A stretch of DNA of 64,000 nt from Pseudoalteromonas galatheae (GCF_005886105.2 NZ_PNCO02000001.1:2477001-2541000), one strand, 5' to 3'. Positions 1 to 9,615 are shown, numbered from the stretch's first letter. Numbers and translations are program-made. The notes: a model not told the origin generated them from the sequence alone.

Positions 1-1136
1 CTGACTAATAGCGCTGTACTTATAGTCGGCTCTGGTTCTGGAGCGGGTTGTTTCGCTGCTGGTAACGCAGTGGCTTCTAACTCAGGCACTTTTTCAATGG
101 GCCTTTCAATTTCAAAGTTATAGTTTGGCAACGTAGCCATAAACTCACGGCCATTGATATTTTCACCAAATGCTGAGATTTCTATGCTATAACGACCCCA
201 GTCATAATTCTTGATTGGTAGCTGACGATAAAGTCGCTCTTCGGCATCTAAAGTAAACATCTGCTCTTCACCATTGGGGTAAAAGATTTTACCTTGTAAC
301 AAGATAGTTTCTGGCTTTATAACCGTGTCGTCTAACGTGATAGTAAGACCATGTTCAAGCTCGTTTTCGCCCGCAAGCATCAATTCAAAGTTGAATGGCG
401 GCTCAGCAATAACAATGGGAGATTTAATCACTCTTCTTTTTAGAATGGGCGTTTCAATGAAAAATTCTGGCTGCCACTCCCCTGCTGGAAAATTTAATTT
501 AAACTCACCAGTAAAAATTCCATCCAAGGGCCTTTCATCAAATTCGCGACCATCATCTTTAAAGTCGGTTACACTTTGCGTACCTGCCCCAAAGTTTGCA
601 TATTCATCGTTATTGGTGCTGGAGAACTCTACATACAAAGTCACGACATCCCGAAAGTAACCTACATCTATCGGTTCGCCATCATTGGTCACACGACCTG
701 TTACCTTCAATACTTCACCACGGAACAATAACGGAGGCAAAGCTTCAACTTCGAGCTCAATGTCACCCAATACCATAATGCGGCTGTTTTTTTGGATCTG
801 TCCGATAACTTGCCAAGGGCCTGGCGTCGGATTTTTTAGAATGATCAAGTCATAGCTGACTTCGTCGTACCATTGCAGTGCATCATTATCTAGCGAACTG
901 GTCGCATAATATTTACTGCCATCAGGCTTCACAAGTACCACGGCAGGCGTGCCAGGTGCGCGAAAAAACAGTAAAGTAATCTCTTCAATATTATAATCAA
1001 TGCGAAAACGGTTATCTAAAAGAGGGATTTCATTTACCTTGCCGTCCCGCTGTAACATCGTTATCTGTGGTGTTTGAGCGCCAACAATCGTACTTACTAG
1101 CAGTACAAACCCCAAGATAAGCTGTTTTAGATTCAT
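1..1136 (-). CDS. TIGR03503-type secreted protein (C-terminus beyond window)
   Basis: The frame is open from an ATG at 1136 to the window edge, giving about 378 residues without a stop. It starts MNLKQLILGFVLLVSTIVGA, a typical Sec signal peptide, so the product is probably periplasmic or membrane-anchored. The body is rich in beta-type sequence, and the visible end is Pro/Glu-rich (PAPEPEPT), probably a linker before a C-terminal membrane segment outside the window. The family is recalled as TIGR03503, a protein of unknown function in Vibrio, Shewanella and Pseudoalteromonas that often sits beside dnaQ. No catalytic motif is seen. An overlapping 62-residue frame starting two bases upstream is not the gene. 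Confidence 0.7.
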   Translation of the reverse strand, partial: MNLKQLILGFVLLVSTIVGAQTPQITMLQRDGKVNEIPLLDNRFRIDYNIEEITLLFFRAPGTPAVVLVKPDGSKYYATSSLDNDALQWYDEVSYDLIILKNPTPGPWQVIGQIQKNSRIMVLGDIELEVEALPPLLFRGEVLKVTGRVTNDGEPIDVGYFRDVVTLYVEFSSTNNDEYANFGAGTQSVTDFKDDGREFDERPLDGIFTGEFKLNFPAGEWQPEFFIETPILKRRVIKSPIVIAEPPFNFELMLAGENELEHGLTITLDDTVIKPETILLQGKIFYPNGEEQMFTLDAEERLYRQLPIKNYDWGRYSIEISAFGENINGREFMATLPNYNFEIERPIEKVPELEATALPAAKQPAPEPEPTISTALLV

Positions 1137-1236
1137 GCATTAACCCTACATTGCCTTGATGGCCTGAGTGATCTTTTTCTGGGATAAAGCCCTTAGTTAA
1201 GCGTCTACCCCATCCCAACGATACCGATTGTATTCA

Positions 1237-1947
1237 TTATTGTTGCCACAAGCTTTGTCCACAAGCTTTGTTTACAAGCTCTAAACGTTCTGTATGTGCT
1301 TGTTCTTCATCGGCAGAAGCACGTAAAACTTTAAGTGCAGGGCGATTACTGTCTAAACGAATAATGCCACCGCCTGAGCTAGCCTGCTCACCTTTATTTT
1401 GGTTCGCCAAATTGAGCTTTTTTTGGCCTCCCGTCATCGAAAGGTAAACATCAGCAAGGATCTCGGAATCCAGCAAAGCGCCGTGCAACGTACGCTTTGA
1501 GTTATCGATATCATAGCGACGGCACAGTGCATCTAGACTGTTCTTCTGGCCTGGATGAAGATCCCTGGCCATCACCAAGGTATCTAGCACTTGGCAATAG
1601 TCATGGGTCGCCGGAAAGCCTTGATTTAGCTTAGCAAACTCGTGATCCATAAAGCCGACGTCGAACGGCGCGTTATGAATGACAAGCTCAGCTCCTTTAA
1701 TATAGTCAAAAAACTCTTGCGCAATTTGATGGAAAAAAGGTTTATCGCGTAAAAATTCGTTGGTGATACCGTGAACATCAATGGCTTCTTCTTCAATGTC
1801 GCGCTGAGGGTTAATATATACGTGGAAGTTATTCCCCGTTAGTCTGCGATTGACTAGCTCAACACAACCAATTTCAATGATCCTGTGCCCTGCTTTAGGA
1901 TCAATACCTGTGGTTTCTGTATCCAGTACTATTTGCCGTGTGTGCAT
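1237..1947 (-). CDS. dnaQ: DNA polymerase III epsilon subunit (3'-5' proofreading exonuclease)
   Basis: The protein has 236 residues (E. coli DnaQ has 243) and belongs to the DEDDh exonucleases. Exo I is LDTETTG with D9 and E11, Exo II is HNAPFD with D96, and Exo III is HGALLD with H155 and D160. These correspond to D12, E14, D103, H162 and D167 of E. coli. QKKLNL at 175-180 sits where the beta-clamp-binding motif is expected. It proofreads replication errors within the Pol III core. It is divergent from rnhA with only 69 bp between start codons, as in E. coli, so the two share a promoter region. Confidence 0.97.
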   Translation of the reverse strand: MHTRQIVLDTETTGIDPKAGHRIIEIGCVELVNRRLTGNNFHVYINPQRDIEEEAIDVHGITNEFLRDKPFFHQIAQEFFDYIKGAELVIHNAPFDVGFMDHEFAKLNQGFPATHDYCQVLDTLVMARDLHPGQKNSLDALCRRYDIDNSKRTLHGALLDSEILADVYLSMTGGQKKLNLANQNKGEQASSGGGIIRLDSNRPALKVLRASADEEQAHTERLELVNKACGQSLWQQ

Positions 1948-2016
1948 ATCGTTGCCCGCTTAACTTTGCTATTATTTTGCCCTATTCGCACATTTTACAT
2001 AAAAATAGGCAATTCA

Positions 2017-2487
2017 GTGCAAAAAACCGTAGAGATTTATACCGATGGCTCGTGTTTAGGTAACCCAGGTCCAGGTGGTTATGGTGTTTACCTTTCCTAT
2101 CAAGGACATGAAAAAGAAATGAGTGCAGGGTATAAGCTCACAACCAATAACAGAATGGAAATGCTTGCAGCCATTGTTGCACTCGAAACATTAAAGCGTC
2201 CCTGCGATATCATTCTGTATACCGACAGCCAATATGTTAAGCAAGGCATTGAGTCTTGGCTTGAAAACTGGAAAAAGCGCAATTGGAAAACCGCAGCTAA
2301 ACAACCGGTAAAAAATGTCGATTTATGGCAAAGACTGGACGCTGCCACCAGCCGGCACACGATCCAGTGGCGCTGGGTAAAAGGCCACGCTGGAAATAAA
2401 TACAATGAGCTTGTCGATGATTTAGCACGAGAAGCGGCTTCAGGCTCAAATCTACTTGTAGATGAGGGCTACGAAGCCAGCGTCTAA
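2017..2487 (+). CDS. rnhA: Ribonuclease HI
   Basis: This enzyme degrades the RNA strand of RNA-DNA hybrids. I chose the GTG at 2017, which gives 156 residues against 155 in E. coli. With this start the active-site residues fall at D10, E48, D70, H124 and D134, identical to E. coli numbering. An upstream in-frame ATG at 1885 would add 44 residues that overlap the dnaQ coding sequence and resemble nothing, so it is rejected. A weak AGG precedes the GTG. The gene is divergent from dnaQ. Confidence 0.96.
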   Translation: MQKTVEIYTDGSCLGNPGPGGYGVYLSYQGHEKEMSAGYKLTTNNRMEMLAAIVALETLKRPCDIILYTDSQYVKQGIESWLENWKKRNWKTAAKQPVKNVDLWQRLDAATSRHTIQWRWVKGHAGNKYNELVDDLAREAASGSNLLVDEGYEASV

Positions 2488-2550
2488 CTAGGGAGTCATT
2501 CTATAACAAATAACAGCTCCCTTAAGATTTATCTTAAGAACTAACACTCG

Positions 2551-3300
2551 TTATTCTTTATCTTGGCAGGTTTGCCTGAGCCCAGCTCCTTTCACAGCGG
2601 GTGTCCACTTGGGCTTTACATGCCATTTGGGTTTGATTGGAGTGAGCGGCATCACCCGCTTTCTTGCCACCAACATATACACGCTTCCCATCGGCTTTAA
2701 GTAATGACGACAAAAGCGGCGCCATGGCGCAAAACGAGAAAGCCTGGAGCCTCGCGCTAAAGACGCGTAAATAAAGCGCTCGTCACCAACAATCTCAAAC
2801 CCGAGTAAGTCTAGCCAATCCTTCACCCGAGATGGAGTAAAGAAGCGCCCTGACCAAGGGAGTTTTTCTTTACTAAAGGGAAGCATTTGCGCCACACCAC
2901 ATAAACTAAACGGATTAAAACCTGAGATCACAATATAACCACCGGGAATAAGTGTGCGATGGGCTTCGCGTAGAATATGATGCGGATCAGAATGATATTC
3001 TAAGCACTGGCTTAAAATACAAGCATCGACTGAGTTTTCGTAAAAAGGTAGCTCGTCAATTTCAGCAAATACTCCGACATGTTTGCCTTGTGGGGCAACA
3101 CAAACTTGATGCTTAATCGGGCTGGCAGAGGTATTCATTTGACCGCTCAAACAGCCGAGTTTTAGCATGTGGTAACCAAACATTCTTGGTAGCCACTCAT
3201 CCAGTCGTTTTTGGATCCCCACTTTTAAATATTCACCGTGAGGAAAGTCCTGCCACTCATCGGGTTTGGGTCCTTGTAAAAAACTTAACGCTGGTTTCAT
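2551..3300 (-). CDS. yafS: Class I SAM-dependent methyltransferase (YafS-like)
   Basis: The protein has 249 residues. The central part holds a Methyltransf_11-type fold: a stretch with an acidic residue (GVFAEIDELPF), then ACILSQCLEYHSDPHHILRE and the post-motif LIPGGYIVISGFNPFS typical of small-molecule methyltransferases. The substrate is unknown. E. coli yafS lies between gloB and rnhA in the same arrangement, which supports orthology. It is divergent from gloB with 52 bp between starts. The Lys/Pro-rich C-terminal tail looks disordered. Confidence 0.85.
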   Translation of the reverse strand: MKPALSFLQGPKPDEWQDFPHGEYLKVGIQKRLDEWLPRMFGYHMLKLGCLSGQMNTSASPIKHQVCVAPQGKHVGVFAEIDELPFYENSVDACILSQCLEYHSDPHHILREAHRTLIPGGYIVISGFNPFSLCGVAQMLPFSKEKLPWSGRFFTPSRVKDWLDLLGFEIVGDERFIYASLARGSRLSRFAPWRRFCRHYLKPMGSVYMLVARKRVMPLTPIKPKWHVKPKWTPAVKGAGLRQTCQDKE

Positions 3301-3352
3301 TTACTAAGCTCGTTATACTGGTGTTATTAATCACTTTATAGAGCATTGCGTT

Positions 3353-4120
3353 ATGGTGCAAGTCGATGCAATCAAAGCATTTGATGACAATTATATCTGG
3401 CTGATAAAAGACCCTCTACGTTCAAACTGTTGGGTGGTTGACCCCGGTGACGAACAACCTGTTTTAGATTACCTCGCCAAGTTTGATTTAACACTCCAAG
3501 GCATATTAGTCACCCATCATCATTGGGATCACACTGATGGCATTGCCCCGCTTTTATCACATTTTCCTAGCTTAACAGTCTACGGACCTAAAAATGGTAA
3601 ATATAAAGGCATTACTCACGGCCTCAGTGAACATGATACGATCACACTTTTCGATACCACGCTGAACATTATTGCCACCCCAGGTCACACCTTAGATCAT
3701 ATCTGTTATGTAAATGATGAGCTGGCTTTTACGGGGGATACCTTATTCAATGCAGGTTGTGGCAGGCTTTTTGAGGGAACACCAAGCCAAATGTGGCACT
3801 CCTTTGAAAAGCTACTCACACTACCTGACACATGCAAAGTGTATTGCACGCACGAGTATACGCTCGCAAACCTTGCTTTTGCTGAGGCTGTTGAGCCCAC
3901 TAACCAAGCACTGATCCAGTATCACCAACAAGCAAAGTCATTACGTGCCAGTAACGAGCGCACAATACCTACAACAATTGAACAACAAAAAGCAATCAAT
4001 CCTTTTGTACGTGCCGCGAATGAAGCCATCCTCACCCATATTCCACCACAATTTATCACGTCAGAAAATACACCTGAAGCTCGCTTTAGTGCGCTAAGAA
4101 AATGGAAGGATAACTTCTAA
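3353..4120 (+). CDS. gloB: Hydroxyacylglutathione hydrolase (glyoxalase II)
   Basis: This enzyme hydrolyses S-lactoylglutathione to lactate and glutathione, the second step of methylglyoxal detoxification. The 255 residues match the family length. THHHWDH at 54-60 is the metallo-beta-lactamase metal-binding motif (H55, H57, D59, H60). It is followed by TPGHT, the bridging aspartate in FTGDTLF, and THEYT. No strong ribosome binding site precedes the ATG. A 71-bp inverted repeat begins just after the stop codon. Confidence 0.96.
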   Translation: MVQVDAIKAFDDNYIWLIKDPLRSNCWVVDPGDEQPVLDYLAKFDLTLQGILVTHHHWDHTDGIAPLLSHFPSLTVYGPKNGKYKGITHGLSEHDTITLFDTTLNIIATPGHTLDHICYVNDELAFTGDTLFNAGCGRLFEGTPSQMWHSFEKLLTLPDTCKVYCTHEYTLANLAFAEAVEPTNQALIQYHQQAKSLRASNERTIPTTIEQQKAINPFVRAANEAILTHIPPQFITSENTPEARFSALRKWKDNF

Positions 4121-4122
4121 AA

Positions 4123-4193
4123 TATTCAATAGTGACCTAATGTAACGCCAAAATGACGCTTTTTTGGCGTACTTACATGGGAAGTATTGAATA
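4123..4193. repeat. 71-bp nested inverted repeat after gloB
   Basis: The outer arms TATTCAATA (4123-4131) and TATTGAATA (4185-4193) are perfect complements. Inside them ATGTA pairs with TACAT, and ACGCCAAAA pairs with TTTTGGCGT around an 8-base loop. The strands would form one long interrupted hairpin starting 3 bp after the gloB stop. It may act as a transcription end or be a REP-like dispersed element. No second copy was seen in this window. Confidence 0.6.
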
Positions 4194-4293
4194 AATTATC
4201 CATTTTCTTAGCAATGCCGCCAAAGATAAGCATTTCTAACGATTTTTAGGAAGTCGAAATAAAATAATAAAGAAGCTTTAAATGCTGATACAA

Positions 4294-4317
4294 ACTCGGT
4301 AATATTGCCGAGTTTTT
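4294..4317 (+). terminator. Terminator-like hairpin between gloB and mltD
   Basis: ACTCGG and CCGAGT form a 6-bp stem around an 8-base loop, followed by a TTTTT run. It lies 30 bp before the mltD ATG, so it could end gloB transcription or attenuate mltD. Confidence 0.5.
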
Positions 4318-4347
4318 GTCCGAACCCCCAAGCAAAAGAACGCATTT

Positions 4348-5922
4348 ATGAAAAAGCTCGCCTTTATTATTGCATCAACAGCAATATTAAGTGGTTGTGA
4401 AATCACACAAGAAACCCCATTGGAAGCTGCAACTGAACAAGTGAAGCAGGCCAACTTAGATCACGCGAGCCCTTATGATATCTCTCAAACACTCAGCACC
4501 TCATGGCAAGACGAAGATGAAGAGGCTGTGCCTGTATTTGACGATGTATGGGAGCGGATCCGTTATCAGTTATCTATCGAAGTACCGCAAAATAGACCTG
4601 TGGTCGCCGAACGTAATTACTATCAACGTCACCAAGCCTATTTAGACCGTATCGCAAAACGTGCAGAGCCTTACCTCTACTACATTGTTGAAGAAGTAGA
4701 AAAGCGCAATATGCCTGTCGAGATCGCGTTATTACCTATTGTAGAAAGCGCATTCGATCCCTTTGGCTATTCACACCGCACCGCTTCCGGTATTTGGCAA
4801 TTTATGCCTCAAACAGGTGAACGCTTCAACCTCAAACAAAATTGGTGGTATGACGGCCGTCGCGATATTGTTGCATCAACGCAAGCGGCACTTGATTACC
4901 TCACCTACCTCCATAAAACGCTGGAAGGCGACTGGTTAAACGCAATTGCCGCTTACAATTCAGGTGAAGGTCGATTGCTCAGAGCAATCCGAAAAAACCG
5001 TAAAAAGCATTTGCCCACCGACTTTTGGTCTCTCGATTTACCTCGCGAGACCACTGCGTATGTTCCTAAATTACTTGCTTTGTCCGACCTATTAAAACGC
5101 TCAGATGAGTTTAAGGTCACGTGGCAACCTATCATCAATGCCCAAGTAGTTGATACTGTTGAAGTAGGGTCACAAATTGATCTAGCGCTTGCCGCTGAAA
5201 TGGCTGATATTTCTTTAACTGAACTCTATCGCCTAAATCCAGGTTTTAATCGTTGGGCCACCGATCCAGATGGTCCACATCAGTTATTATTACCTATGGA
5301 AAAGGTTGACGCCTTTCAAGAGAAATTAGCTAAGACAGAAGTAAAAGATAGGCTTCGTTGGCAATATTATACGGTGCAAAAAGGAGATAGCCTGTCGGTC
5401 GTTGCGACTAAGTTTAATACTAGTATCGGCGCCATTCGCTCACTCAATAGCATCGATGGCAATATGATCCGTGTTGGCCAGAGGCTATTGGTGCCACTCA
5501 GTGATGGCGAATTGCAAAGTGAGCATTTACCACCAGAGGTGCGCCTTGCCGCCAACAAAGTGACCAAGAAAAAGCTCAGCCACACGGTAAAGTCAGGCGA
5601 TACATTGTGGGATATCAGCCGCGAATATGATGTTACCGTTAAGCAATTAGCTAGCTGGAATAAGTTAAAAACCAATGCCGTTTTGCGCCTTGGACAAAAG
5701 CTTACCGTCTTTAAAGATGAAAAAGCAGCAAATCAAACCGTCCTCGTCAATACCGAACGCACAATCACTTACAAAGTGCGTAAAGGCGACTCACTAGCAC
5801 GTATCGCCACTAAATTTAACGTTAGCGTGAATGAAATCGTCAAATGGAACAACCTGACTGGGCAGAAGTATCTCCAGCCAGGTCAAAAGTTAAAACTGAA
5901 AGTTCAGACGAAACGTGTTTAG
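4348..5922 (+). CDS. mltD: Membrane-bound lytic murein transglycosylase D with three LysM repeats
   Basis: This lipoprotein cleaves peptidoglycan glycan strands, forming 1,6-anhydro-MurNAc ends. The signal peptide ends in the lipobox LSGC with Cys17 as the lipid-bearing residue. The SLT domain lies at about 105-250, with catalytic Glu133 in IVESAFDPFG and the family motif SGIWQFMPQTG. Three LysM repeats follow (about 340-385, 413-457 and 473-518), each starting YTV/HTV/YKV and containing a GD(S/T)L motif. The protein has 524 residues. The gloB-mltD adjacency also occurs in E. coli. Confidence 0.95.
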   Translation: MKKLAFIIASTAILSGCEITQETPLEAATEQVKQANLDHASPYDISQTLSTSWQDEDEEAVPVFDDVWERIRYQLSIEVPQNRPVVAERNYYQRHQAYLDRIAKRAEPYLYYIVEEVEKRNMPVEIALLPIVESAFDPFGYSHRTASGIWQFMPQTGERFNLKQNWWYDGRRDIVASTQAALDYLTYLHKTLEGDWLNAIAAYNSGEGRLLRAIRKNRKKHLPTDFWSLDLPRETTAYVPKLLALSDLLKRSDEFKVTWQPIINAQVVDTVEVGSQIDLALAAEMADISLTELYRLNPGFNRWATDPDGPHQLLLPMEKVDAFQEKLAKTEVKDRLRWQYYTVQKGDSLSVVATKFNTSIGAIRSLNSIDGNMIRVGQRLLVPLSDGELQSEHLPPEVRLAANKVTKKKLSHTVKSGDTLWDISREYDVTVKQLASWNKLKTNAVLRLGQKLTVFKDEKAANQTVLVNTERTITYKVRKGDSLARIATKFNVSVNEIVKWNNLTGQKYLQPGQKLKLKVQTKRV

Positions 5923-5946
5923 CGCTAAGAGCTAGGGTTTAAAAAT

Positions 5947-5980
5947 AAAAATCCAATATCAGTGATGATATTGGATTTTT
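5947..5980 (+). terminator. Rho-independent terminator of mltD
   Basis: AAAAATCCAATATC pairs with GATATTGGATTTTT around a short loop, 25 bp after the mltD stop. The flanking A and T runs make it potentially bidirectional. Confidence 0.8.
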
Positions 5981-6152
5981 ACATATTAAAGCAGCACTTT
6001 TAACTCACTTTCCCTTAAAGATTACGATAGTTCTATCGTTTAAATACACAACTTTTCAACGTCGCTTATAGCTGATTTAAACCCAAAACTTTGGTTAGGC
6101 TTCAATACTGATTAAAATTATCTAAAGGAAGTTTCATAAAGAACTTATATCG

Positions 6153-6353
6153 TTAGTACATTATTGGCGTACCACCAATTCTCCTGCAAATTCTCGATGC
6201 GTTATCCGCGTCTCGATAATCAGTAAAAGAGTCAGCCCATAACAACTCACCATTTTTGTAACATTCAAGGTAAATTTCTTCGAATGCGGTAGCATTAGAC
6301 GACATCGCGGTGGCAAAAATAGCAGATACAGCAAATAGAATCGGTTTAATCAT
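6153..6353 (-). CDS. Small secreted protein of unknown function
   Basis: I chose the ATG at 6353 because AAGGAAAAAAT lies directly upstream and the product then begins with a clean signal peptide (MIKPILFAVSAIFATAMSS, cleavage near NATAF). The mature part is only about 43 residues and has two cysteines (YLECYK and RICRRIGG) that could form a periplasmic disulfide. An upstream in-frame start would add 25 residues before the signal peptide and is unlikely. I do not recognise the family. It is transcribed alone. Confidence 0.65.
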   Translation of the reverse strand: MIKPILFAVSAIFATAMSSNATAFEEIYLECYKNGELLWADSFTDYRDADNASRICRRIGGTPIMY

Positions 6354-6558
6354 TATTTTTTCCTTTTCATTAGTTTGAACTTTATAATATCGGTCAATTT
6401 TCATACAGCCAAGACTAATGTCACACAACGTAACCGAAATGTAAACATTTATGTTTTTTTGGTTACTATGACTATGCCGATGAGTTTGCTATTTAAGCAG
6501 GCAACGCGACCTATTAAGCCGCGTAAATTGAAAGGTAATGCTGAACAGAAGATAAAAC

Positions 6559-7002
6559 CTAAAGGTTTTTTGCCAATGCTTGAAGCCAAGGCTCAGCAGG
6601 CTCCCAAGGCTCAAAATATTCACAGGCATCGATGTCTAGACGCGGTTGTACTCGAGTGGCGTTCAACTCTTCAATCAGGGTATCAATTTGTTTTCCTGCA
6701 CCACAAAAAGTATCGCCATAACTAGAGTCCCCCAATGCGATGACCGCTACTTTTTTGCCCGTTAGCATCGGAAATTCGCTTTGCATTTGCAAAAATAAAG
6801 GCAACAAGTTATCGGGAATATCACCAGAGCCGGTAGTAGATGAAATAAACAAAATGTTTTCTGCTTGCGTTACATCAGTGATGGAAGCTGGTTCAATAAC
6901 ACTTGCCTCATGACCCGATTTATTCAAAAACTCAGCACTGTCATTTGCCAAGTTTTCAGCATTGCCGTACATACTTCCTACAAAAATGGAAACTTTTGCC
7001 AT
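6559..7002 (-). CDS. yqcA: Flavodoxin (YqcA/MioC-type)
   Basis: This is a 147-residue FMN-binding electron carrier. The phosphate-binding loop is near the N-terminus (VGSMYGNAENLA), and FISSTTGSGDIPDN and VIALGDSSYGDTFCGAG form the isoalloxazine-binding loops. It begins at the base where truC ends, so the genes are translationally coupled. E. coli has the same order yqcA-truC-yqcC. The electron partner is not known from the sequence. Confidence 0.88.
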   Translation of the reverse strand: MAKVSIFVGSMYGNAENLANDSAEFLNKSGHEASVIEPASITDVTQAENILFISSTTGSGDIPDNLLPLFLQMQSEFPMLTGKKVAVIALGDSSYGDTFCGAGKQIDTLIEELNATRVQPRLDIDACEYFEPWEPAEPWLQALAKNL

Positions 7003-7736
7003 TATTTATAATCCTTCTCGTTATCTGACCAACCGAGCTGAGCGAAGACAGCTAATGCTTCTTCCCCCAAATCCGCGGTAATTGAAATCGTCGTGTTGGT
7101 ATAAGGATGTACAAATTCCAATTTAGTTGCAAATAACATCAATCGACGTAAGCCAAAATGATCGACAAAAAAGTGGTTGTGTTTATTATCACCGTGATTA
7201 ACATCACCAATAATCGGATGTGCTAAATAGTTGAGGTGGCGCCTGATCTGATGTTTTCTACCGGTTTTAGGAAAACACTCCACCAATGAGTAGCGGATAC
7301 TTGGATACTTGCCAAGAGGAATTGGCAAGCTACCCTGCAATAAACAATTTATCTGTGTTTGCGCCTCCTGAGGAGCTTTATCCTGACAGGCAAACTTATC
7401 AGCGATTTTATCGAGCTCTTCTTTGAGTGGTCTGTCGACGAATCTAGATTCCGGAGCAAATCCGCGAACAAGCGCTAAATAGCGTTTTTGAATATTACCG
7501 CTAATAAAGACTTCATTCATGTCTCGCGCGGCCTCAGAACTTAGCGCAAACAGCAGCACGCCTGACGTCGGTCTATCTAAACGGTGAACGGGGAAAACAT
7601 GTTGACCAAGTTGATCACGCAGCATTTGCATCGCAAATTGTGTTTCTCGCTTATCCAAAAACGAGCGATGAACCAATAACCCTGACGGCTTATTTATCGC
7701 AACATAATGCGCATCTTGATATAAAATCTCAAGCAT
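7002..7736 (-). CDS. truC: tRNA pseudouridine(65) synthase
   Basis: This RluA-family enzyme isomerises U65 in tRNA. The 244 residues contain the motif HRLDRPTSG with the catalytic aspartate, and KRYLALVRG and GRKHQIRRHL typical of the family. Its start overlaps the end of yqcC by one base, and its end meets the start of yqcA, so the three form one operon. No S4 domain is present, as expected for TruC. Confidence 0.93.
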   Translation of the reverse strand: MLEILYQDAHYVAINKPSGLLVHRSFLDKRETQFAMQMLRDQLGQHVFPVHRLDRPTSGVLLFALSSEAARDMNEVFISGNIQKRYLALVRGFAPESRFVDRPLKEELDKIADKFACQDKAPQEAQTQINCLLQGSLPIPLGKYPSIRYSLVECFPKTGRKHQIRRHLNYLAHPIIGDVNHGDNKHNHFFVDHFGLRRLMLFATKLEFVHPYTNTTISITADLGEEALAVFAQLGWSDNEKDYK

Positions 7737-8053
7737 TACGCGCTCTTTGCAATTGTATTATCAAGGTTTTTTAAGCACTGGTGCACTGCATTAAAATAAA
7801 GATGTTCACTCAATACCATTTCAGCCATTGGCGCAATCGCCATGTTTTCCGGTAATGCTTCGCCGCTCTCTACCATCGTTCGCATTTTACCCAAGAATAC
7901 AAATTGCAACCACTGCGCGAAGGTCATCGTATCGCAACAAAATGGCTCTGTTGAGGTAAGCGCCTTAGCCGAAATTGGCTCATCTTGCCAAAGACCCGTT
8001 GCTTTTAAACAAGCCTCTAGTTCGTCTAACTGAATCAATAATTCCGAGTTCAT
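7736..8053 (-). CDS. yqcC: YqcC family protein
   Basis: This is a small helical protein of 105 residues with no known function. FAQWLQFVFLGKMRTMVESG and LPENMAIAPMAE are the conserved stretches of the YqcC family. It is the first gene of the yqcC-truC-yqcA operon and divergent from the DUF3549 gene. In E. coli yqcC flanks csrB. Confidence 0.88.
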   Translation of the reverse strand: MNSELLIQLDELEACLKATGLWQDEPISAKALTSTEPFCCDTMTFAQWLQFVFLGKMRTMVESGEALPENMAIAPMAEMVLSEHLYFNAVHQCLKNLDNTIAKSA

Positions 8054-8211
8054 CGGTTCCGTCTCTTTCTCAATTTTTTACATTATAGCAATTTGCATTA
8101 TTTAGGAGCTAGCCAATTCTCTCAAGTGCACCTTTTTCATAGGCTTATCAGCGCCTCCAAAAGTAGCTATAATTGCCGCTATTGAAAATATAAGTAACAT
8201 ATAGAGCATTC

Positions 8212-9240
8212 ATGACAGCGCAAATTTCAACTTTAGGTGAATTACTAACAAACGCCGGTACCCAGTGGCGAGTCTATGATATGGGTCGACGTATCACAAA
8301 AATAGATAAGAAGCAGTTTGCGCAAATCGAGAATACTCAAGTCCCTTATCCGTATCCGCTTGGTGGTCATGCCATCATGGCAATTCAATTTTGGGATAAT
8401 GAAGCAACCGTTGATCCTTATGTTTGGTTTTTAAAATTTCCACTGGATGAGCAAAGCAAACTCATTATCGCCAGCCGTGACCACTTTGCCTCCATGGTAC
8501 TCGAAGCATTAGGTACACAACTCACGGGCGAAACCGCTCAAGGGAAGCTTGATAACAACCCTTATGTCTTCACACCAAATGCGAACAAACTCGCAGCGTT
8601 CAATGCGCTATTAAAGCGTGAACTTAATCGCCCGGCTTCTCAATATTACGAGCACGCCGAACTCTATTTTTCTGGTAAGCTCGGGTTTGAACGCTGGCAA
8701 GAAATAGCGCTACAAGGCATTGCTGATTTTGCCCTACGTCTAGACCATGGTCATAATGCGAGCAACCTGCAACAGGTTTGGTCTGTTTTGCCGGCAGAAG
8801 TTAAAACCCCATTAGCCGCAATGCTTGAGCACGTTACGATCTCAACACCACAAACCGAAGACTTTTTAGCCGCTTTAACCCGCGCATGCTACGAGCAAAA
8901 TAAGGACGCTGTAGTCACCAATTTGCGTGCAATGTCGGGAAGTCACGCGCTTGGTCTCATCGCGCAAGCAGTAGACACTATTTTAGCATCCGAGTTGGGT
9001 TCAGATGCAGATTGCTTACTCACTATTGCAGGGCGTGCTTGGGAGACATTAACCGACCAGCAAAGGCTCTTTATCTTTATGGAAAAAGCCGCTGAAAATA
9101 ATCAAATCGATGGACTTTTCAGCAGTATTTTCGCAGACTTAGTTGCAATACCTATATTACGCCCACATGTTTTAGGGATTATTAGGGCAGAAAATCGCAG
9201 TGAAACTCTGTCTCGTGCAATTGGAAGGTTATTTTCTTAA
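8212..9240 (+). CDS. DUF3549 family protein
   Basis: This is a soluble protein of 342 residues without signal peptide or membrane segment. The N-terminal part (TLGELLTNAGTQWRVYDMGR) and the stretch YPLGGHAIMAIQFWD are what I recall as DUF3549, a family of Vibrio, Shewanella and Pseudoalteromonas. The C-terminal half is predicted helical. Function is unknown. The next gene, a DUF3301 protein, starts directly after its stop codon, so the two are co-translated. Confidence 0.8.
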   Translation: MTAQISTLGELLTNAGTQWRVYDMGRRITKIDKKQFAQIENTQVPYPYPLGGHAIMAIQFWDNEATVDPYVWFLKFPLDEQSKLIIASRDHFASMVLEALGTQLTGETAQGKLDNNPYVFTPNANKLAAFNALLKRELNRPASQYYEHAELYFSGKLGFERWQEIALQGIADFALRLDHGHNASNLQQVWSVLPAEVKTPLAAMLEHVTISTPQTEDFLAALTRACYEQNKDAVVTNLRAMSGSHALGLIAQAVDTILASELGSDADCLLTIAGRAWETLTDQQRLFIFMEKAAENNQIDGLFSSIFADLVAIPILRPHVLGIIRAENRSETLSRAIGRLFS

Positions 9241-9546
9241 ATGACAACGCTTTGGCTTTTTATCATCGTATCATCTGTTATCGCGCTATTTTGGTATAGC
9301 CGTCAGATCGCAGAAGCGGCAAATAGGCATGCACAGCATCAAGCTGAAAGTTTGCAAGTGCAACTGTTAAGTGTTGCCTGCATTAAGCGCCGTTTCGGCG
9401 TATTAAAAGACGGCAAACTTGGAATAAAAAGCCAATTTATGTTTGAGTTTAGTTCAGATGGCGAGTCAGCCTATCAAGGTAAGCTTTACTTAGAAAATGA
9501 ACGATTAGTCAAAAAAGAATTGCCCGCTTATAAAATCGCGAGCTAG
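9241..9546 (+). CDS. DUF3301 family protein
   Basis: This is a 101-residue protein with one N-terminal membrane segment (TTLWLFIIVSSVIALFWY) followed by a small soluble domain. Its start codon directly follows the stop of the DUF3549 gene. The central stretch LSVACIKRRFGVLKDGKL is the family's conserved part as I recall it. It is probably an inner-membrane protein with its C-terminus in the cytoplasm. Function is unknown. Confidence 0.8.
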   Translation: MTTLWLFIIVSSVIALFWYSRQIAEAANRHAQHQAESLQVQLLSVACIKRRFGVLKDGKLGIKSQFMFEFSSDGESAYQGKLYLENERLVKKELPAYKIAS

Positions 9547-9615
9547 TCTATTAAGTGTTGAAGTAGGTACTTAAATTAAATCGAATTTAAGTACCTATCA
9601 AAAGTGTTTAAGCCA

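Noticed and set aside
1885..2016. N-terminal extension of rnhA from the ATG at 1885
   Set aside because: It would overlap the dnaQ coding region and adds residues unlike RNase HI. The GTG at 2017 restores the exact E. coli residue numbering.
6375..6725. 116-residue plus-strand reading frame overlapping yqcA
   Set aside because: It overlaps the flavodoxin gene antisense, has no ribosome binding site and basic, low-quality composition.
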